This document shows, piece by piece, positions 1 to 7,466 of a DNA stretch of 64,000 bases; position 1 is the first letter of the stretch; the number at the start of each line of letters is the position of its first letter. The stretch spans positions 124,001 through 188,000 of the forward strand of contig NZ_JAWKWO010000004.1 of assembly GCF_041397485.1 (NCBI RefSeq). The letters are read 5' to 3'. The position numbers and the translations under genes are program-made. A model generated the notes under the pieces. The model made no database searches and was not told the DNA's origin. It was given only the letters and a program-made list of their open reading frames with translations. Source of the DNA: Zhengella sp020637775. Lineage in GTDB: Bacteria > Pseudomonadota > Alphaproteobacteria > Rhizobiales > Rhizobiaceae.

Positions 1-455
1 TCTACGACAATGTCAACAATGGCGTTTACAAGGCCGGCTTCGCCACGTCCGAAGACGCCTATGAGGAAGCGTTTGACGCGCTCTTTTCAACGCTGGACGA
101 TCTGGAAGAGCGCCTGGGTCAAGGCCGCTATCTCGTCGGCAACCGGCTGACCGAGGCGGACTGGCGCCTGTTCACCACGCTGGTCCGGTTCGACCCGGTC
201 TATGTTGGCCATTTCAAGTGCAATCTGCGCCGGATCGCCGACTACCCGAACCTGTCGAACTACCTGCGCGACCTCTACCAGGTGCCGGGCGTGGCCGAAA
301 CGGTCGATCTTCACCACATCAAGAACCACTACTACCGGTCGCACGAAACGCTGAACCCGGGCGGCATCGTTCCCAAGGGGCCGGCGCTCGCCTATGACGC
401 CCCCCATGACCGTGGCCGCTTCGGCCAGTCCGCACCTACCAGAATGGCGATCTGA
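1..455 (+). CDS. Glutathionyl-hydroquinone reductase (YqjG/ECM4-type GST), C-terminal part
   Basis: The reading frame enters from the left edge (first full codon at base 3) and stops at 453-455, so only about 150 C-terminal residues are present. They carry the alpha-helical GST C-domain typical of the YqjG family: YDNVNNGVYKAGFA near the start, LVGNRLTEADWRLF, FDPVYVGHFKCN, and the tail IKNHYYRSH. Family members reduce glutathionyl-hydroquinones with glutathione through an N-terminal cysteine, which lies outside the window. The 3' end overlaps the convergent Nudix gene by about 20 bases. Confidence 0.88.
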   Translation, partial: YDNVNNGVYKAGFATSEDAYEEAFDALFSTLDDLEERLGQGRYLVGNRLTEADWRLFTTLVRFDPVYVGHFKCNLRRIADYPNLSNYLRDLYQVPGVAETVDLHHIKNHYYRSHETLNPGGIVPKGPALAYDAPHDRGRFGQSAPTRMAI

Positions 456-915
456 CGGCGCTGCCGAAAACCTCCTCCAGACGCGCCCGGGTGGCGCGCG
501 TGGTTTCCTCCGGAAGATTGTCGAGGGCGAAGAAGCCGGTTTCCGCGATCTCATGGTCGCGCCCGCGCGGCCCGACCTGTTCAAAGGTGTCGACCAGGTA
601 GAGCGCCACATGATCGCGCCGGCTGGCAAGCCGGTTGAAGTGGAACGAGACCAGACGCGCGGGGCCTGTGAGCCGGATATTGCCTTCCTCCGCCAGTTCA
701 CGCGCCAGCGCCTGATCGGCGGATTCGCCCGGCTCCACGCCGCCGCCGGGCAATTGCCAGCCTGGCACATAGGTATGGCGCACGAGGAAGACCGATCCGC
801 GCGCACCGTCATGCACGATGGCGCGCACACCCAGCGTCATCGGCCTGGCCAGCAGGAAGAAGAGGTGAAACAGCCGGATGCGCCAGCGCGTCTTGCCTGC
901 GCCTTCAGGCATCAT
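436..915 (-). CDS. Nudix hydrolase
   Basis: A 159-residue protein with a clear Nudix box at about residues 55-77: GGGVEPGESADQ followed by ALARELAEEGN, fitting GX5EX7REUXEEXGU. The fold begins near LGVRAIVHDG. The N-terminus RLFHLFFLLARP looks like an amphipathic or short membrane-proximal helix. Substrate cannot be predicted. It converges on the upstream GST gene and diverges from the metallophosphoesterase gene with only about 50 bases between starts. Met-1 and Met-2 are adjacent candidate starts. Confidence 0.85.
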   Translation of the reverse strand: MMPEGAGKTRWRIRLFHLFFLLARPMTLGVRAIVHDGARGSVFLVRHTYVPGWQLPGGGVEPGESADQALARELAEEGNIRLTGPARLVSFHFNRLASRRDHVALYLVDTFEQVGPRGRDHEIAETGFFALDNLPEETTRATRARLEEVFGSAVRSPFW

Positions 916-968
916 GCTTTGCGCCCGGCGGCTGGAAAGGCAACCGGCTTTCGCCTAAGAAAAGAACC

Positions 969-1871
969 ATGTTCCGTCTCGCTCATCTCTCCGATGTCCA
1001 TCTGGGCCCCCTTCCGCCGGTCCGCTATCGCGAACTCGTGTCCAAGCGCATTACCGGCTATGTCAACTGGCATCGCAACCGCAGCCGCAATCTCGGGGAC
1101 GATGTATTGTCGCGATTGTGCGACGACATGCTCGCCCAAGAGCCCGACCACATTGCCCTGACCGGCGATCTCGTCAATCTGGCGCTGGATGCCGAGATCG
1201 AGGCCGCTCGCCTCTGGCTGCAAGCCTTTGCCCCTGCCGGCCAGGCGTCCGTGGTTCCCGGCAACCATGATGCCTATGTCCCCGGCGCGCTGGAAAAGGC
1301 CTGCCATGCCTGGAGTCCGTGGATGACCGGCGACGGCGTCAACGCCCCCGTCACCCGGAAATCCTTTCCCTATCTGAGGGTTCGCGGCCCGGTGGCGCTG
1401 ATCGGCGTATCTTCCGCCGTCGCCACGGCACCGTTTCTGGCCAGCGGCGAATTCAGCGGCAAGCAGGCGCGAAAGCTGGCCCCGATCCTCGAGGAGGCCG
1501 GCGAACGCGGCTTGTACCGGGTCATCATGATCCATCACCCGCCGCTGCGCGGTGCCGCGTCGCCCTACAAGCGGCTCTACGGCATTCGCCGTTTCCAGAA
1601 GACGGTTCTCGAGCACGGCGCGGAACTGGTGCTGCACGGTCATACCCACCTGCCGACACTGGGCCACATTCGCGGCGATGGCCGCGTCATTCCGGTGGCC
1701 GGCGTGCCGGCCGGCGGCCAGGGCCTGAACGGCCACAAGCCGGCCGCGGGCTATTCCCTGTTCGAGATCGATGGCGGCCCCGGCGCCTGGACAACCACCA
1801 TGCGCCGGCGTGCGCTGACAGGCCAAACGCTCGGTTTCAAGGACGTCGAACACCGGAACCTGGACGAATAA
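969..1871 (+). CDS. Calcineurin-like metallophosphoesterase
   Basis: A 300-residue protein with the complete metal-binding signature of the superfamily: LSDVHLG (DxH) at about residue 8, LTGDLVN (GD), VPGNHDAY (GNH(D/E)), MIHHPP and HGHTHLP (GHxH). The dinuclear-metal hydrolase core spans nearly the whole protein and no signal peptide or membrane segment is visible, so it is probably cytoplasmic. The family includes cyclic-nucleotide and UDP-sugar pyrophosphate hydrolases; the substrate here is not evident. Divergent from the Nudix gene, possibly sharing the short promoter region. Confidence 0.87.
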   Translation: MFRLAHLSDVHLGPLPPVRYRELVSKRITGYVNWHRNRSRNLGDDVLSRLCDDMLAQEPDHIALTGDLVNLALDAEIEAARLWLQAFAPAGQASVVPGNHDAYVPGALEKACHAWSPWMTGDGVNAPVTRKSFPYLRVRGPVALIGVSSAVATAPFLASGEFSGKQARKLAPILEEAGERGLYRVIMIHHPPLRGAASPYKRLYGIRRFQKTVLEHGAELVLHGHTHLPTLGHIRGDGRVIPVAGVPAGGQGLNGHKPAAGYSLFEIDGGPGAWTTTMRRRALTGQTLGFKDVEHRNLDE

Positions 1872-1889
1872 CGGCTCGCTCGCGCCCCA

Positions 1890-2501
1890 TCAGTTCCAGA
1901 AGTCGAACCCCAGCGCGGCGAGCCGGTCCCATAGGAGCGCGATCAGCATGCCACCGCCGGCGAGCGCACCGAGCAGGAAAATCATCAAGCCTTCCAGGAA
2001 GCCGCTTCCCCGGGCGCCTTTTTCGGGCTCACTCGTCTCGGCCGGCGCGCCATGCCTCACCGGCGTCACGTCGCCTTCCATCATGCGCTGCTTCTCGACA
2101 ATACGTTCGCCGATATAGCGGGCCACGTGATCGGCGACGACGGTGACGTCCCCGCTTTCGGAAAGCACGACGCGGCCAAGCCTCGTATCCTTCATGAAAC
2201 GGTAGGTCCGCTTGTCACGGCCCATCGTGACATGCGCCGTGGCATCGATCCAGAAACGCGGTTGCAACCCGGAAGACAGCGCCAGGTCGAACTGGTCATC
2301 CTCCGCGGGGATGTCGTCGAGCAGGGGCTGCAATTCCTGAACCAGCAATTCCAGCCGCATGGCCTGCGTCTCGCGCAGTTCCACCACCACGTCATCGCGA
2401 TCGGCGTGATCGTTCTTCACGATGCGGATCACGTCGGACAGCTTGCGCATGCTGCTGCCCGTTTCCGTTGCCGGCATCTTGCCTGTCTGTTTTTCTGCCA
2501 T
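1890..2501 (-). CDS. Conserved hypothetical protein with one C-terminal membrane segment
   Basis: I do not recognise a named family. Start chosen at MAEKQTGKMP (ATG at 2501) because the 21 residues upstream are low-complexity and Cys-rich; the longer frame would begin at 2564. The middle part (VVVELRETQAMRLELLVQELQPLL, then FWIDATAHVTMGRD) looks globular. The tail FLEGLMIFLLGALAGGGM is a predicted transmembrane helix, so the protein is likely tail-anchored in the inner membrane with a cytoplasmic N-domain. Convergent with the metallophosphoesterase gene. The stretch 2502-2646 upstream holds nothing I can identify. Confidence 0.65.
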   Translation of the reverse strand: MAEKQTGKMPATETGSSMRKLSDVIRIVKNDHADRDDVVVELRETQAMRLELLVQELQPLLDDIPAEDDQFDLALSSGLQPRFWIDATAHVTMGRDKRTYRFMKDTRLGRVVLSESGDVTVVADHVARYIGERIVEKQRMMEGDVTPVRHGAPAETSEPEKGARGSGFLEGLMIFLLGALAGGGMLIALLWDRLAALGFDFWN

Positions 2502-2646
2502 GATGCAACCTGCGCTTTGACCAGGCCCGATGGTTAACAGGAGCTTGACGCAAAAGCACGGCAAAAAGAAGAAGGGCCGCCGCCGCTATCCCCAAGCCTG
2601 TGAATTCCGGCCGCCACCAGTCACCCCGCCGCCATGGCCCGGGCCG

Positions 2647-3405
2647 TCAGCGCGCATTCTCCGAAATCAGCCGGATGACGGCGTCGGTTTGCTCGTCGAT
2701 CAGCATGTGGCCGGTGCCAGCGAACAGGTGCAGGGCGAAGAGCGGCGGCAGATCCCGGGTCTGGCTTGATGGCAAGACGCGGTCTTCGGTGCCCCAGATC
2801 ACCTTGACCGGCATCGGCAGGGCTGCCAGCGCGTCGCGCGGGATGGCACCCTGGATACCGTCGCGGGTCATGCGCGCGGCAATATCCGTCAGCATGGCCC
2901 GTTGGCCGTCGCGCGCGCGCAATTCGGCCAGTTTGTCGAGCGCTCCCCCGTTGACCGGGTTGCGATAGCCGACCATCTCCTCAAGACAGGGCAGCAGGTC
3001 CTCGCGGCTCACGGCCTGCGCATAGCGGATCAGGAGGCGGATGTTGATTTCCGGCCCGAACCCGCCGGGTGCAAGAAGCGTCAGCGAGGCGACCCTGTCC
3101 GGCGCGGCCATGGCGATCAGCGCCGCGATTGCACCGCCCATCGAATGGCCGGCGAGATGAAAACGGGAGATCCCCTGCCCGTCCATGTGGTCGAGCACCG
3201 CCTGCACCGCGACTTTCACCGGACCGGCGCCCGGATAGGTGAGCGAAAGGCCATGCCCCGGCAAATCCGGCGTCAGGACGAGCCGCCTGGCCGCCAGCGC
3301 CGCTGCAACCGGCTCCCAGACATGATGCGATCCGCCAAAGCCATGCAACAGCACGAGCGGCTCCCCGCCTTCGCCGCGCCGCACGCAAAACAGGTTCTCG
3401 CTCAT
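2647..3405 (-). CDS. Alpha/beta-fold hydrolase
   Basis: A 252-residue alpha/beta hydrolase. Visible are the oxyanion region LVLLHGFGGSHHVW, the nucleophile elbow GHSMGG at about residues 98-103, the acid-loop segment VKVIWGTEDRVLP, and the catalytic histidine in FAGTGHMLID near the C-terminus. The arrangement is close to the acetoin-dehydrogenase-E2/BioH-like esterase group, but the substrate is not predictable. It lies downstream of leuA on the same strand beyond a terminator hairpin, so it is probably transcribed separately. Confidence 0.83.
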   Translation of the reverse strand: MSENLFCVRRGEGGEPLVLLHGFGGSHHVWEPVAAALAARRLVLTPDLPGHGLSLTYPGAGPVKVAVQAVLDHMDGQGISRFHLAGHSMGGAIAALIAMAAPDRVASLTLLAPGGFGPEINIRLLIRYAQAVSREDLLPCLEEMVGYRNPVNGGALDKLAELRARDGQRAMLTDIAARMTRDGIQGAIPRDALAALPMPVKVIWGTEDRVLPSSQTRDLPPLFALHLFAGTGHMLIDEQTDAVIRLISENAR

Positions 3406-3425
3406 TTCTCTTGTTCCCTCCCAGG

Positions 3426-3455
3426 AAAAGGCCCGCCGGCACGGACCGGCGGGCC
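3426..3455 (-). terminator. Rho-independent terminator of leuA
   Basis: On the minus strand a 10-bp perfect stem (GGCCCGCCGG / CCGGCGGGCC, loop of about 6) is followed by TTTTCC. It begins 18 bases after the leuA stop codon. Confidence 0.8.
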
Positions 3456-3472
3456 AGGCACGTGTTCGGTCC

Positions 3473-5179
3473 TCAATACCCGGAAAGGATGCGGTTGGCC
3501 GCCGAGACGATGGCGTTCAGCGATGCCGTGACGATGTTGGTGTTGATGCCGACACCGAACAGCTTGCCGCCCGGATGCTCCATTTCCATGTAGCAGACGG
3601 CCGACGCGTTCGAGCCGGAATGCAGCGAATGCTCCGAATAGTCCACCACCGACATGGCCACGCCGAGATGCTTGGACAGCGCATCGACGAACCCGTCGAT
3701 CGGCCCGGTGCCCCGGCCGGAAATGGTCACTTCCTTGCCGTCGTCCAGGATCGTCGCCTCCAGGATACGCTCACCCTTTGCCGCCGGGTCGGGGAAGGTG
3801 TGGTGATCGACGAACTTGAGGCGCGCGCCCGGCTGCTCGACATAACGCTCGATGAACCGCTCGTGGATGCGCTTGGACGGCAGTTCCCGGCCTTCCCGGT
3901 CGGTGATGTCCTGGATGTCCTCGCGGAACTCGACCTGCAGGTTGCGCGGCAGGTTGAACCCGTAATCGGCCTGCAGGATATAGGCGATCCCGCCCTTGCC
4001 CGACTGCGAATTGATCCGGATGATCGCCTCGTAGCTGCGGCCCACGTCCTGCGGGTCGATCGGCAGGTACGGCACTTCCCATTGCGGCTTGTTGGCCTGC
4101 TTGATGGCCTTCATGCCCTTGTTGATGGCGTCCTGGTGCGAGCCGGAAAAGGCGGTGTAGACCAGCTCGCCCACGTAGGGGTGGCGCTCGGGAATGCGCA
4201 ACTGGTTGGAATATTCGTAGACATCCTTGATGCGGTTGATGTCGCGGCAATCCAGTTCCGGATCCACGCCCTGCGTGTACATGTTGAGCGCCAGCGTCAC
4301 GATATCGACATTACCGGTGCGCTCGCCATTGCCGAACAGCGTGCCTTCGACCCGGTCGGCGCCGGCCATCAGGCCCAGTTCGGTGGCGGCGATGCCGGTG
4401 CCGCGGTCGTTGTGCGGATGCAGCGACAGGATGATGTTTTCCCGGTTGTCGAGATTGCGGCTCATCCACTCGATCTGGTCGGCATAGATGTTGGGCGTGG
4501 CCATCTCGACCGTTGCCGGCAGGTTGATGATCAACTTGTTGTCGGCTGTCGGCTGCACGATCTCGGTGACCGCGTTGCAGATTTCCAGCGCCACCTCCAG
4601 TTCGGTTCCGGTGAAGCTTTCCGGCGAATACTGAAACCGGTAGCCGCCGCCCGCCTTGGCCGCCATGTCGGTGATCATCCTGGCCGCATCGACGGCGATC
4701 TGCTTGATGCCGGCCACGTCCTTGGCGAAGACCACCCGGCGCTGCAATTCCGAGGTGGAATTGTAGAAATGGATGATCGGACGCCTGGCGCCTTCCAGCG
4801 CCTCGAACGTGCGCGTGATCAGTTCCGGCCGGCACTGCACAAGCACCTGCAACGACACGTCGTCCGGCACGTTTCCTTCCTCGACGCACCAGCGCGCGAA
4901 GTCGAAATCCGTCTGCGAGGCCGACGGGAAGCCGATCTCGATTTCCTTGAAACCCATGTCGATGAGCAACTGGAACATGCGCGCCTTGCGGTCATGGCCC
5001 ATCGGGTCGATCAGCGCCTGGTTGCCGTCACGAAGATCGACCGAACACCAGATCGGCGCCTTCTCGATCCGCTTGGAGGGCCATGTGCGGTCAGTGAGGT
5101 TGACCTGCGGATAGGGCTGGTACTTGACCGCGGCATCGGACATGCCGGTCTTGCTCGACGGGGGAGTCATATCGTTCAT
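3473..5179 (-). CDS. leuA: 2-isopropylmalate synthase
   Basis: LeuA condenses acetyl-CoA with 2-oxoisovalerate, the first committed step of leucine biosynthesis. The 568 residues match the long (type 2, about 560 aa) LeuA form. The TIM barrel starts at WCSVDLRDGNQALIDPM, with metal-binding histidines in LSLHPHNDRGTG, and ends in a LeuA allosteric domain where ISGRGTGPIDGFVDAL is visible. The ATG at 5179 opens MNDMTPPSSK. The gene is preceded by a leader peptide and attenuator (5266-5409) and ends at its own terminator, so it is monocistronic. Confidence 0.95.
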   Translation of the reverse strand: MNDMTPPSSKTGMSDAAVKYQPYPQVNLTDRTWPSKRIEKAPIWCSVDLRDGNQALIDPMGHDRKARMFQLLIDMGFKEIEIGFPSASQTDFDFARWCVEEGNVPDDVSLQVLVQCRPELITRTFEALEGARRPIIHFYNSTSELQRRVVFAKDVAGIKQIAVDAARMITDMAAKAGGGYRFQYSPESFTGTELEVALEICNAVTEIVQPTADNKLIINLPATVEMATPNIYADQIEWMSRNLDNRENIILSLHPHNDRGTGIAATELGLMAGADRVEGTLFGNGERTGNVDIVTLALNMYTQGVDPELDCRDINRIKDVYEYSNQLRIPERHPYVGELVYTAFSGSHQDAINKGMKAIKQANKPQWEVPYLPIDPQDVGRSYEAIIRINSQSGKGGIAYILQADYGFNLPRNLQVEFREDIQDITDREGRELPSKRIHERFIERYVEQPGARLKFVDHHTFPDPAAKGERILEATILDDGKEVTISGRGTGPIDGFVDALSKHLGVAMSVVDYSEHSLHSGSNASAVCYMEMEHPGGKLFGVGINTNIVTASLNAIVSAANRILSGY

Positions 5180-5265
5180 TGTCAGCTTCTCTTTCCGGCG
5201 CCAGAACTGGCCTCAGGGCCTTGCAGGCGCGTGTTTTGGGCGATTTTTTTCAGGATGTAAACGGC

Positions 5266-5323
5266 GAGGAGCGGAGCCTTGGCGGCAAATCGGCCGCCAG
5301 GCGCTCCTCAGCGAACCTGGCGG
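5266..5323 (-). promoter_or_regulatory. leuA attenuator: two mutually exclusive stems
   Basis: On the minus strand a long hairpin pairs GAGGAGC (5303-5309) with GCTCCTC (5266-5272), with an inner stem GGCGGC/GCCGCC (5293-5298 with 5281-5286). An alternative 8-bp perfect stem pairs CCGCCAGG (5316-5323) with CCTGGCGG (5294-5301), which uses the same inner arm. The leader-peptide stop codon abuts the large hairpin. This is the geometry of translation-dependent attenuation, but no long U-run follows the hairpin, so the termination mode is uncertain. Confidence 0.65.
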
Positions 5324-5409
5324 ACGCCGCTAAGAAGCAGAAGGCCGGGCAGGCCCGTGGCGCCGGAGGCGCGGACGTGAGCGGAGTGCTGGGCCTGTTT
5401 CGAGTTCAT
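5308..5409 (-). CDS. leuL: Leucine leader peptide (33 aa)
   Basis: An ATG at 5409 opens a 33-codon ORF that ends in TGA at 5308. It contains GLPGLLLLSGV, with four consecutive Leu codons (CTT CTG CTT CTT at 5332-5343) and two further leucine/proline codons just before. It lies directly upstream of leuA on the same strand and its stop codon touches the attenuator hairpin. Ribosome stalling on uncharged tRNA-Leu would choose between the alternative stems. Leucine leader peptides ahead of leuA are known in proteobacteria; this instance is read directly from the sequence. Confidence 0.85.
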   Translation of the reverse strand: MNSKQAQHSAHVRASGATGLPGLLLLSGVRQVR

Positions 5410-5416
5410 GGCACTG

Positions 5417-5445
5417 ATATAAGGGATTGATCGCGATCCGGTCAA
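5417..5445 (-). promoter_or_regulatory. Promoter of leuL-leuA
   Basis: A -35 TTGACC (5445-5440), a 17-base spacer and a -10 TTATAT (5422-5417) point toward leuA. Seven bases separate the -10 from the leader ATG at 5409, so transcription should begin at or next to that A and the leader mRNA would be leaderless. Confidence 0.75.
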
Positions 5446-5528
5446 GACATGATGGCTTGCGGGTGTTTCCGGAACGCGCGATGCCCTATCTGGTAAGGAT
5501 AGACATGACCCTGGGGAGGACCTGTTCC

Positions 5529-6170
5529 ATGCGTGTGGATATCGTTTCCGATGTGGTGTGCCCGTGGTGCGCGGTCGGTTACTACCAGCTTGCCGAAGCC
5601 GCCAGACAGACCGGCATGACCCTTGACGTCCACTGGCACCCGTTCCAGCTCAACCCGCATGTCGGTTCCGGGGGCGAAAACCTGCGCGATCACCTGGCTG
5701 AGAAATACGGAACGACGCCTTCGCAATCCAGGGCCGCGCGTGAAAAGATCACCGCGCTTGGCGCCGAGGTCGGCTTCACCTTCGACTTCACCGACGACAC
5801 CCGGACGTGGAACACGTTCGACGCCCACCGCCTGATCGGCTGGGCCGAACTGTCCGGCCGCCAGCACGAAACTAAGCTGGCGCTTCTCAAGGCAAACTTC
5901 ACGGACAATCGCAACGTTTCGGACCGTGAGGTACTGGTGGAGGTTGCGCAATCCGTCGGCCTCGACGGCGCCGAGTGCCGCACCATGCTGGACTCGGGCG
6001 CGTTTACCGGGGAATTGCAAGCCGCCATGGCGTTCTGGCGCTCACGCGGCATATCGGGCGTGCCCTCGATCATCTTCCTCGGCCGCCACCTTGTCACCGG
6101 TGCCCAGGGTGTCGATACCTACCGCGACATTCTTGGTCAGTTGGCGCAGATGGAATCCGGATCAGCCTGA
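5529..6170 (+). CDS. DsbA family oxidoreductase (FrnE-like)
   Basis: A 213-residue cytoplasmic-type DsbA/2-hydroxychromene isomerase-like protein. The thioredoxin-fold active site CPWC sits at about residues 11-14 in DVVCPWCAVG, followed by HWHPFQLNP and the cis-Pro-type segment GISGVPSIIFLGRHLVTGAQ. FrnE homologues act in disulfide exchange or oxidative stress defence. The start MRVDIVSD (5529) is preferred over the upstream in-frame ATGs because GGGGAGGA lies 8-15 bases before it. No signal peptide is visible. Divergent from leuL-leuA. Confidence 0.85.
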   Translation: MRVDIVSDVVCPWCAVGYYQLAEAARQTGMTLDVHWHPFQLNPHVGSGGENLRDHLAEKYGTTPSQSRAAREKITALGAEVGFTFDFTDDTRTWNTFDAHRLIGWAELSGRQHETKLALLKANFTDNRNVSDREVLVEVAQSVGLDGAECRTMLDSGAFTGELQAAMAFWRSRGISGVPSIIFLGRHLVTGAQGVDTYRDILGQLAQMESGSA

Positions 6171-6539
6171 ACCCTGATCGTCGCCTCCCTCCCCGGCGGC
6201 AAGGTCGCGCATGTCGGCGGCCCCGCGCCGGGCGGCTTGCGCCACGTCGTCGAACAGATGCGCGATTTCTTCGAACACCGAGCGGTCGCTTTCCTGGAAG
6301 CCGACGCTGTCCAGCTCGCCAAGCAGGTCGAGCAGGGAAAGGATGCCCGCCACCTGGTTGCGGGCATCGTTGAGGCGGGCGCGGCGCTGGCGCATGCGCT
6401 CCATGGCGTTGAACGAGGACAGCGCCTCGATGAGCCGCTCGCGGCAGGCGCAATCCAGGTCCACGCCGGAAAGCACCGCCGTCAGCCGGTTGGCAAGATC
6501 ATCGCGCACGGGTGCGCCGGGGCGCTCCGCCCCGCTCAC
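6162..6539 (-). CDS. Small protein of unknown function coupled to ubiV
   Basis: A 125-residue frame begins with GTG at 6539 inside the ubiV stop (GTGA, 4-base overlap), implying translational coupling. I recognise no family. It is rich in Arg, Ala, Asp and Leu and predicted mostly helical: LANRLTAVLSGVDLDCACRE, then FNAMERMRQRRARLNDARN, then LLDLLGELDSVGFQ and VFEEIAHLFDDVAQAARRG. No membrane segment. As last gene of the nitrate/ubiquinone block it may assist the O2-independent ubiquinone pathway, but that rests on position only. Its 3' end overlaps the convergent DsbA-like gene by 9 bases. Confidence 0.6.
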   Translation of the reverse strand: MSGAERPGAPVRDDLANRLTAVLSGVDLDCACRERLIEALSSFNAMERMRQRRARLNDARNQVAGILSLLDLLGELDSVGFQESDRSVFEEIAHLFDDVAQAARRGAADMRDLAAGEGGDDQGSG

Positions 6540-7462
6540 TGCAACGCCGCGCCGCCGGCATGCACCGGCACATAATGCCGGCCCGGCACCTTGTGGAAAA
6601 ACCCGTTGGAAAACCGCACATCGCCGCACAGGCCATGCAGGCGCTCCATCGCATCGCCCGTGTCCCGCTTTCCGTCGGCAAGATCGCGGAAAACCGAGGC
6701 GACGGCCACCATGTCCACGTTCTGTGGCATGAGCCGCAGCGCCGAAATGCCCATGGCCATGATGTCCGGCAGTTCGGCCGCCAGGCACATGTAGCTTTCC
6801 GATTGCGTCTGGATGCCGTTGATCCGCAGGAAGGCCTCGCCCGCCGCCGTCACCAGCGGCATGCCGTCGGCATCGTCCTCGCAGACGAACTGGCAATTGT
6901 CCTTGTGCCTTCCATGGGCGCGGGCGTGGTAGCAACGCGCCGAGACGGCGAGCGGCGCGCGCCCGAACACCTGCAATTCCGTCGCGATGCCAAGCGCGTG
7001 CGGCGCATGTGCCGCCGCTTCCAGCGAAGGGCGCGGCAATTCATGCGGCAGGCAGACATGCGTCGCCCCCTGCCCGGCCATCCAGCCGATGGTGGCCTCG
7101 TTGGTGGCGTTCAGGAACGGGCCGATCCGGTGTGCCTGCTGCCCGCGTGCCGCCAGCCCGCTGACATTGTTGATCTCGACCTCGAAATCCTCCTGCGCGC
7201 AAAGCTGCACGGTCGCCTGGCGCTCGCGCGGCAGGATCACCTCGGCCAGCGTCGACAACACGACACGCTTGCCGCCGCGCTGAAGCCGGTCGATCACGTC
7301 AGGCATCTCGGTTTCGAAGAAGGGCGCGCGCTTGGAGCAGATCACCTCGCCCAGATAGACGGTGCCCACGGGCGCCTCGTCGGCGATTCGGGCATAGAAG
7401 TCGCGCTTCCTGTCCGCCGGCCAGTGATAGGCAATGGGTCCGATCGTCAGTTCGGCTGCCAT
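6536..7462 (-). CDS. ubiV: UbiV, O2-independent ubiquinone hydroxylation factor (U32 family)
   Basis: A 308-residue U32-peptidase-like protein; with UbiU it forms an iron-sulfur heterodimer that hydroxylates the quinone ring without oxygen. The expected cluster cysteines can be placed: one near residue 43 in EVICSKRAP, then three in SARCYHARAHGRHKDNCQFVC at about 179-200. The start MAAELTIGPIAYHW is typical. It follows ubiU after 4 bases. Anaerobic quinone synthesis fits the nitrate-respiration genes upstream. Confidence 0.9.
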   Translation of the reverse strand: MAAELTIGPIAYHWPADRKRDFYARIADEAPVGTVYLGEVICSKRAPFFETEMPDVIDRLQRGGKRVVLSTLAEVILPRERQATVQLCAQEDFEVEINNVSGLAARGQQAHRIGPFLNATNEATIGWMAGQGATHVCLPHELPRPSLEAAAHAPHALGIATELQVFGRAPLAVSARCYHARAHGRHKDNCQFVCEDDADGMPLVTAAGEAFLRINGIQTQSESYMCLAAELPDIMAMGISALRLMPQNVDMVAVASVFRDLADGKRDTGDAMERLHGLCGDVRFSNGFFHKVPGRHYVPVHAGGAALQ

Positions 7463-7466
7463 GGCC

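Noticed and set aside
3575..5260. 561-codon frame antisense to leuA
   Set aside because: Shadow of the third-position GC bias; LeuA on the other strand is full length with all motifs.
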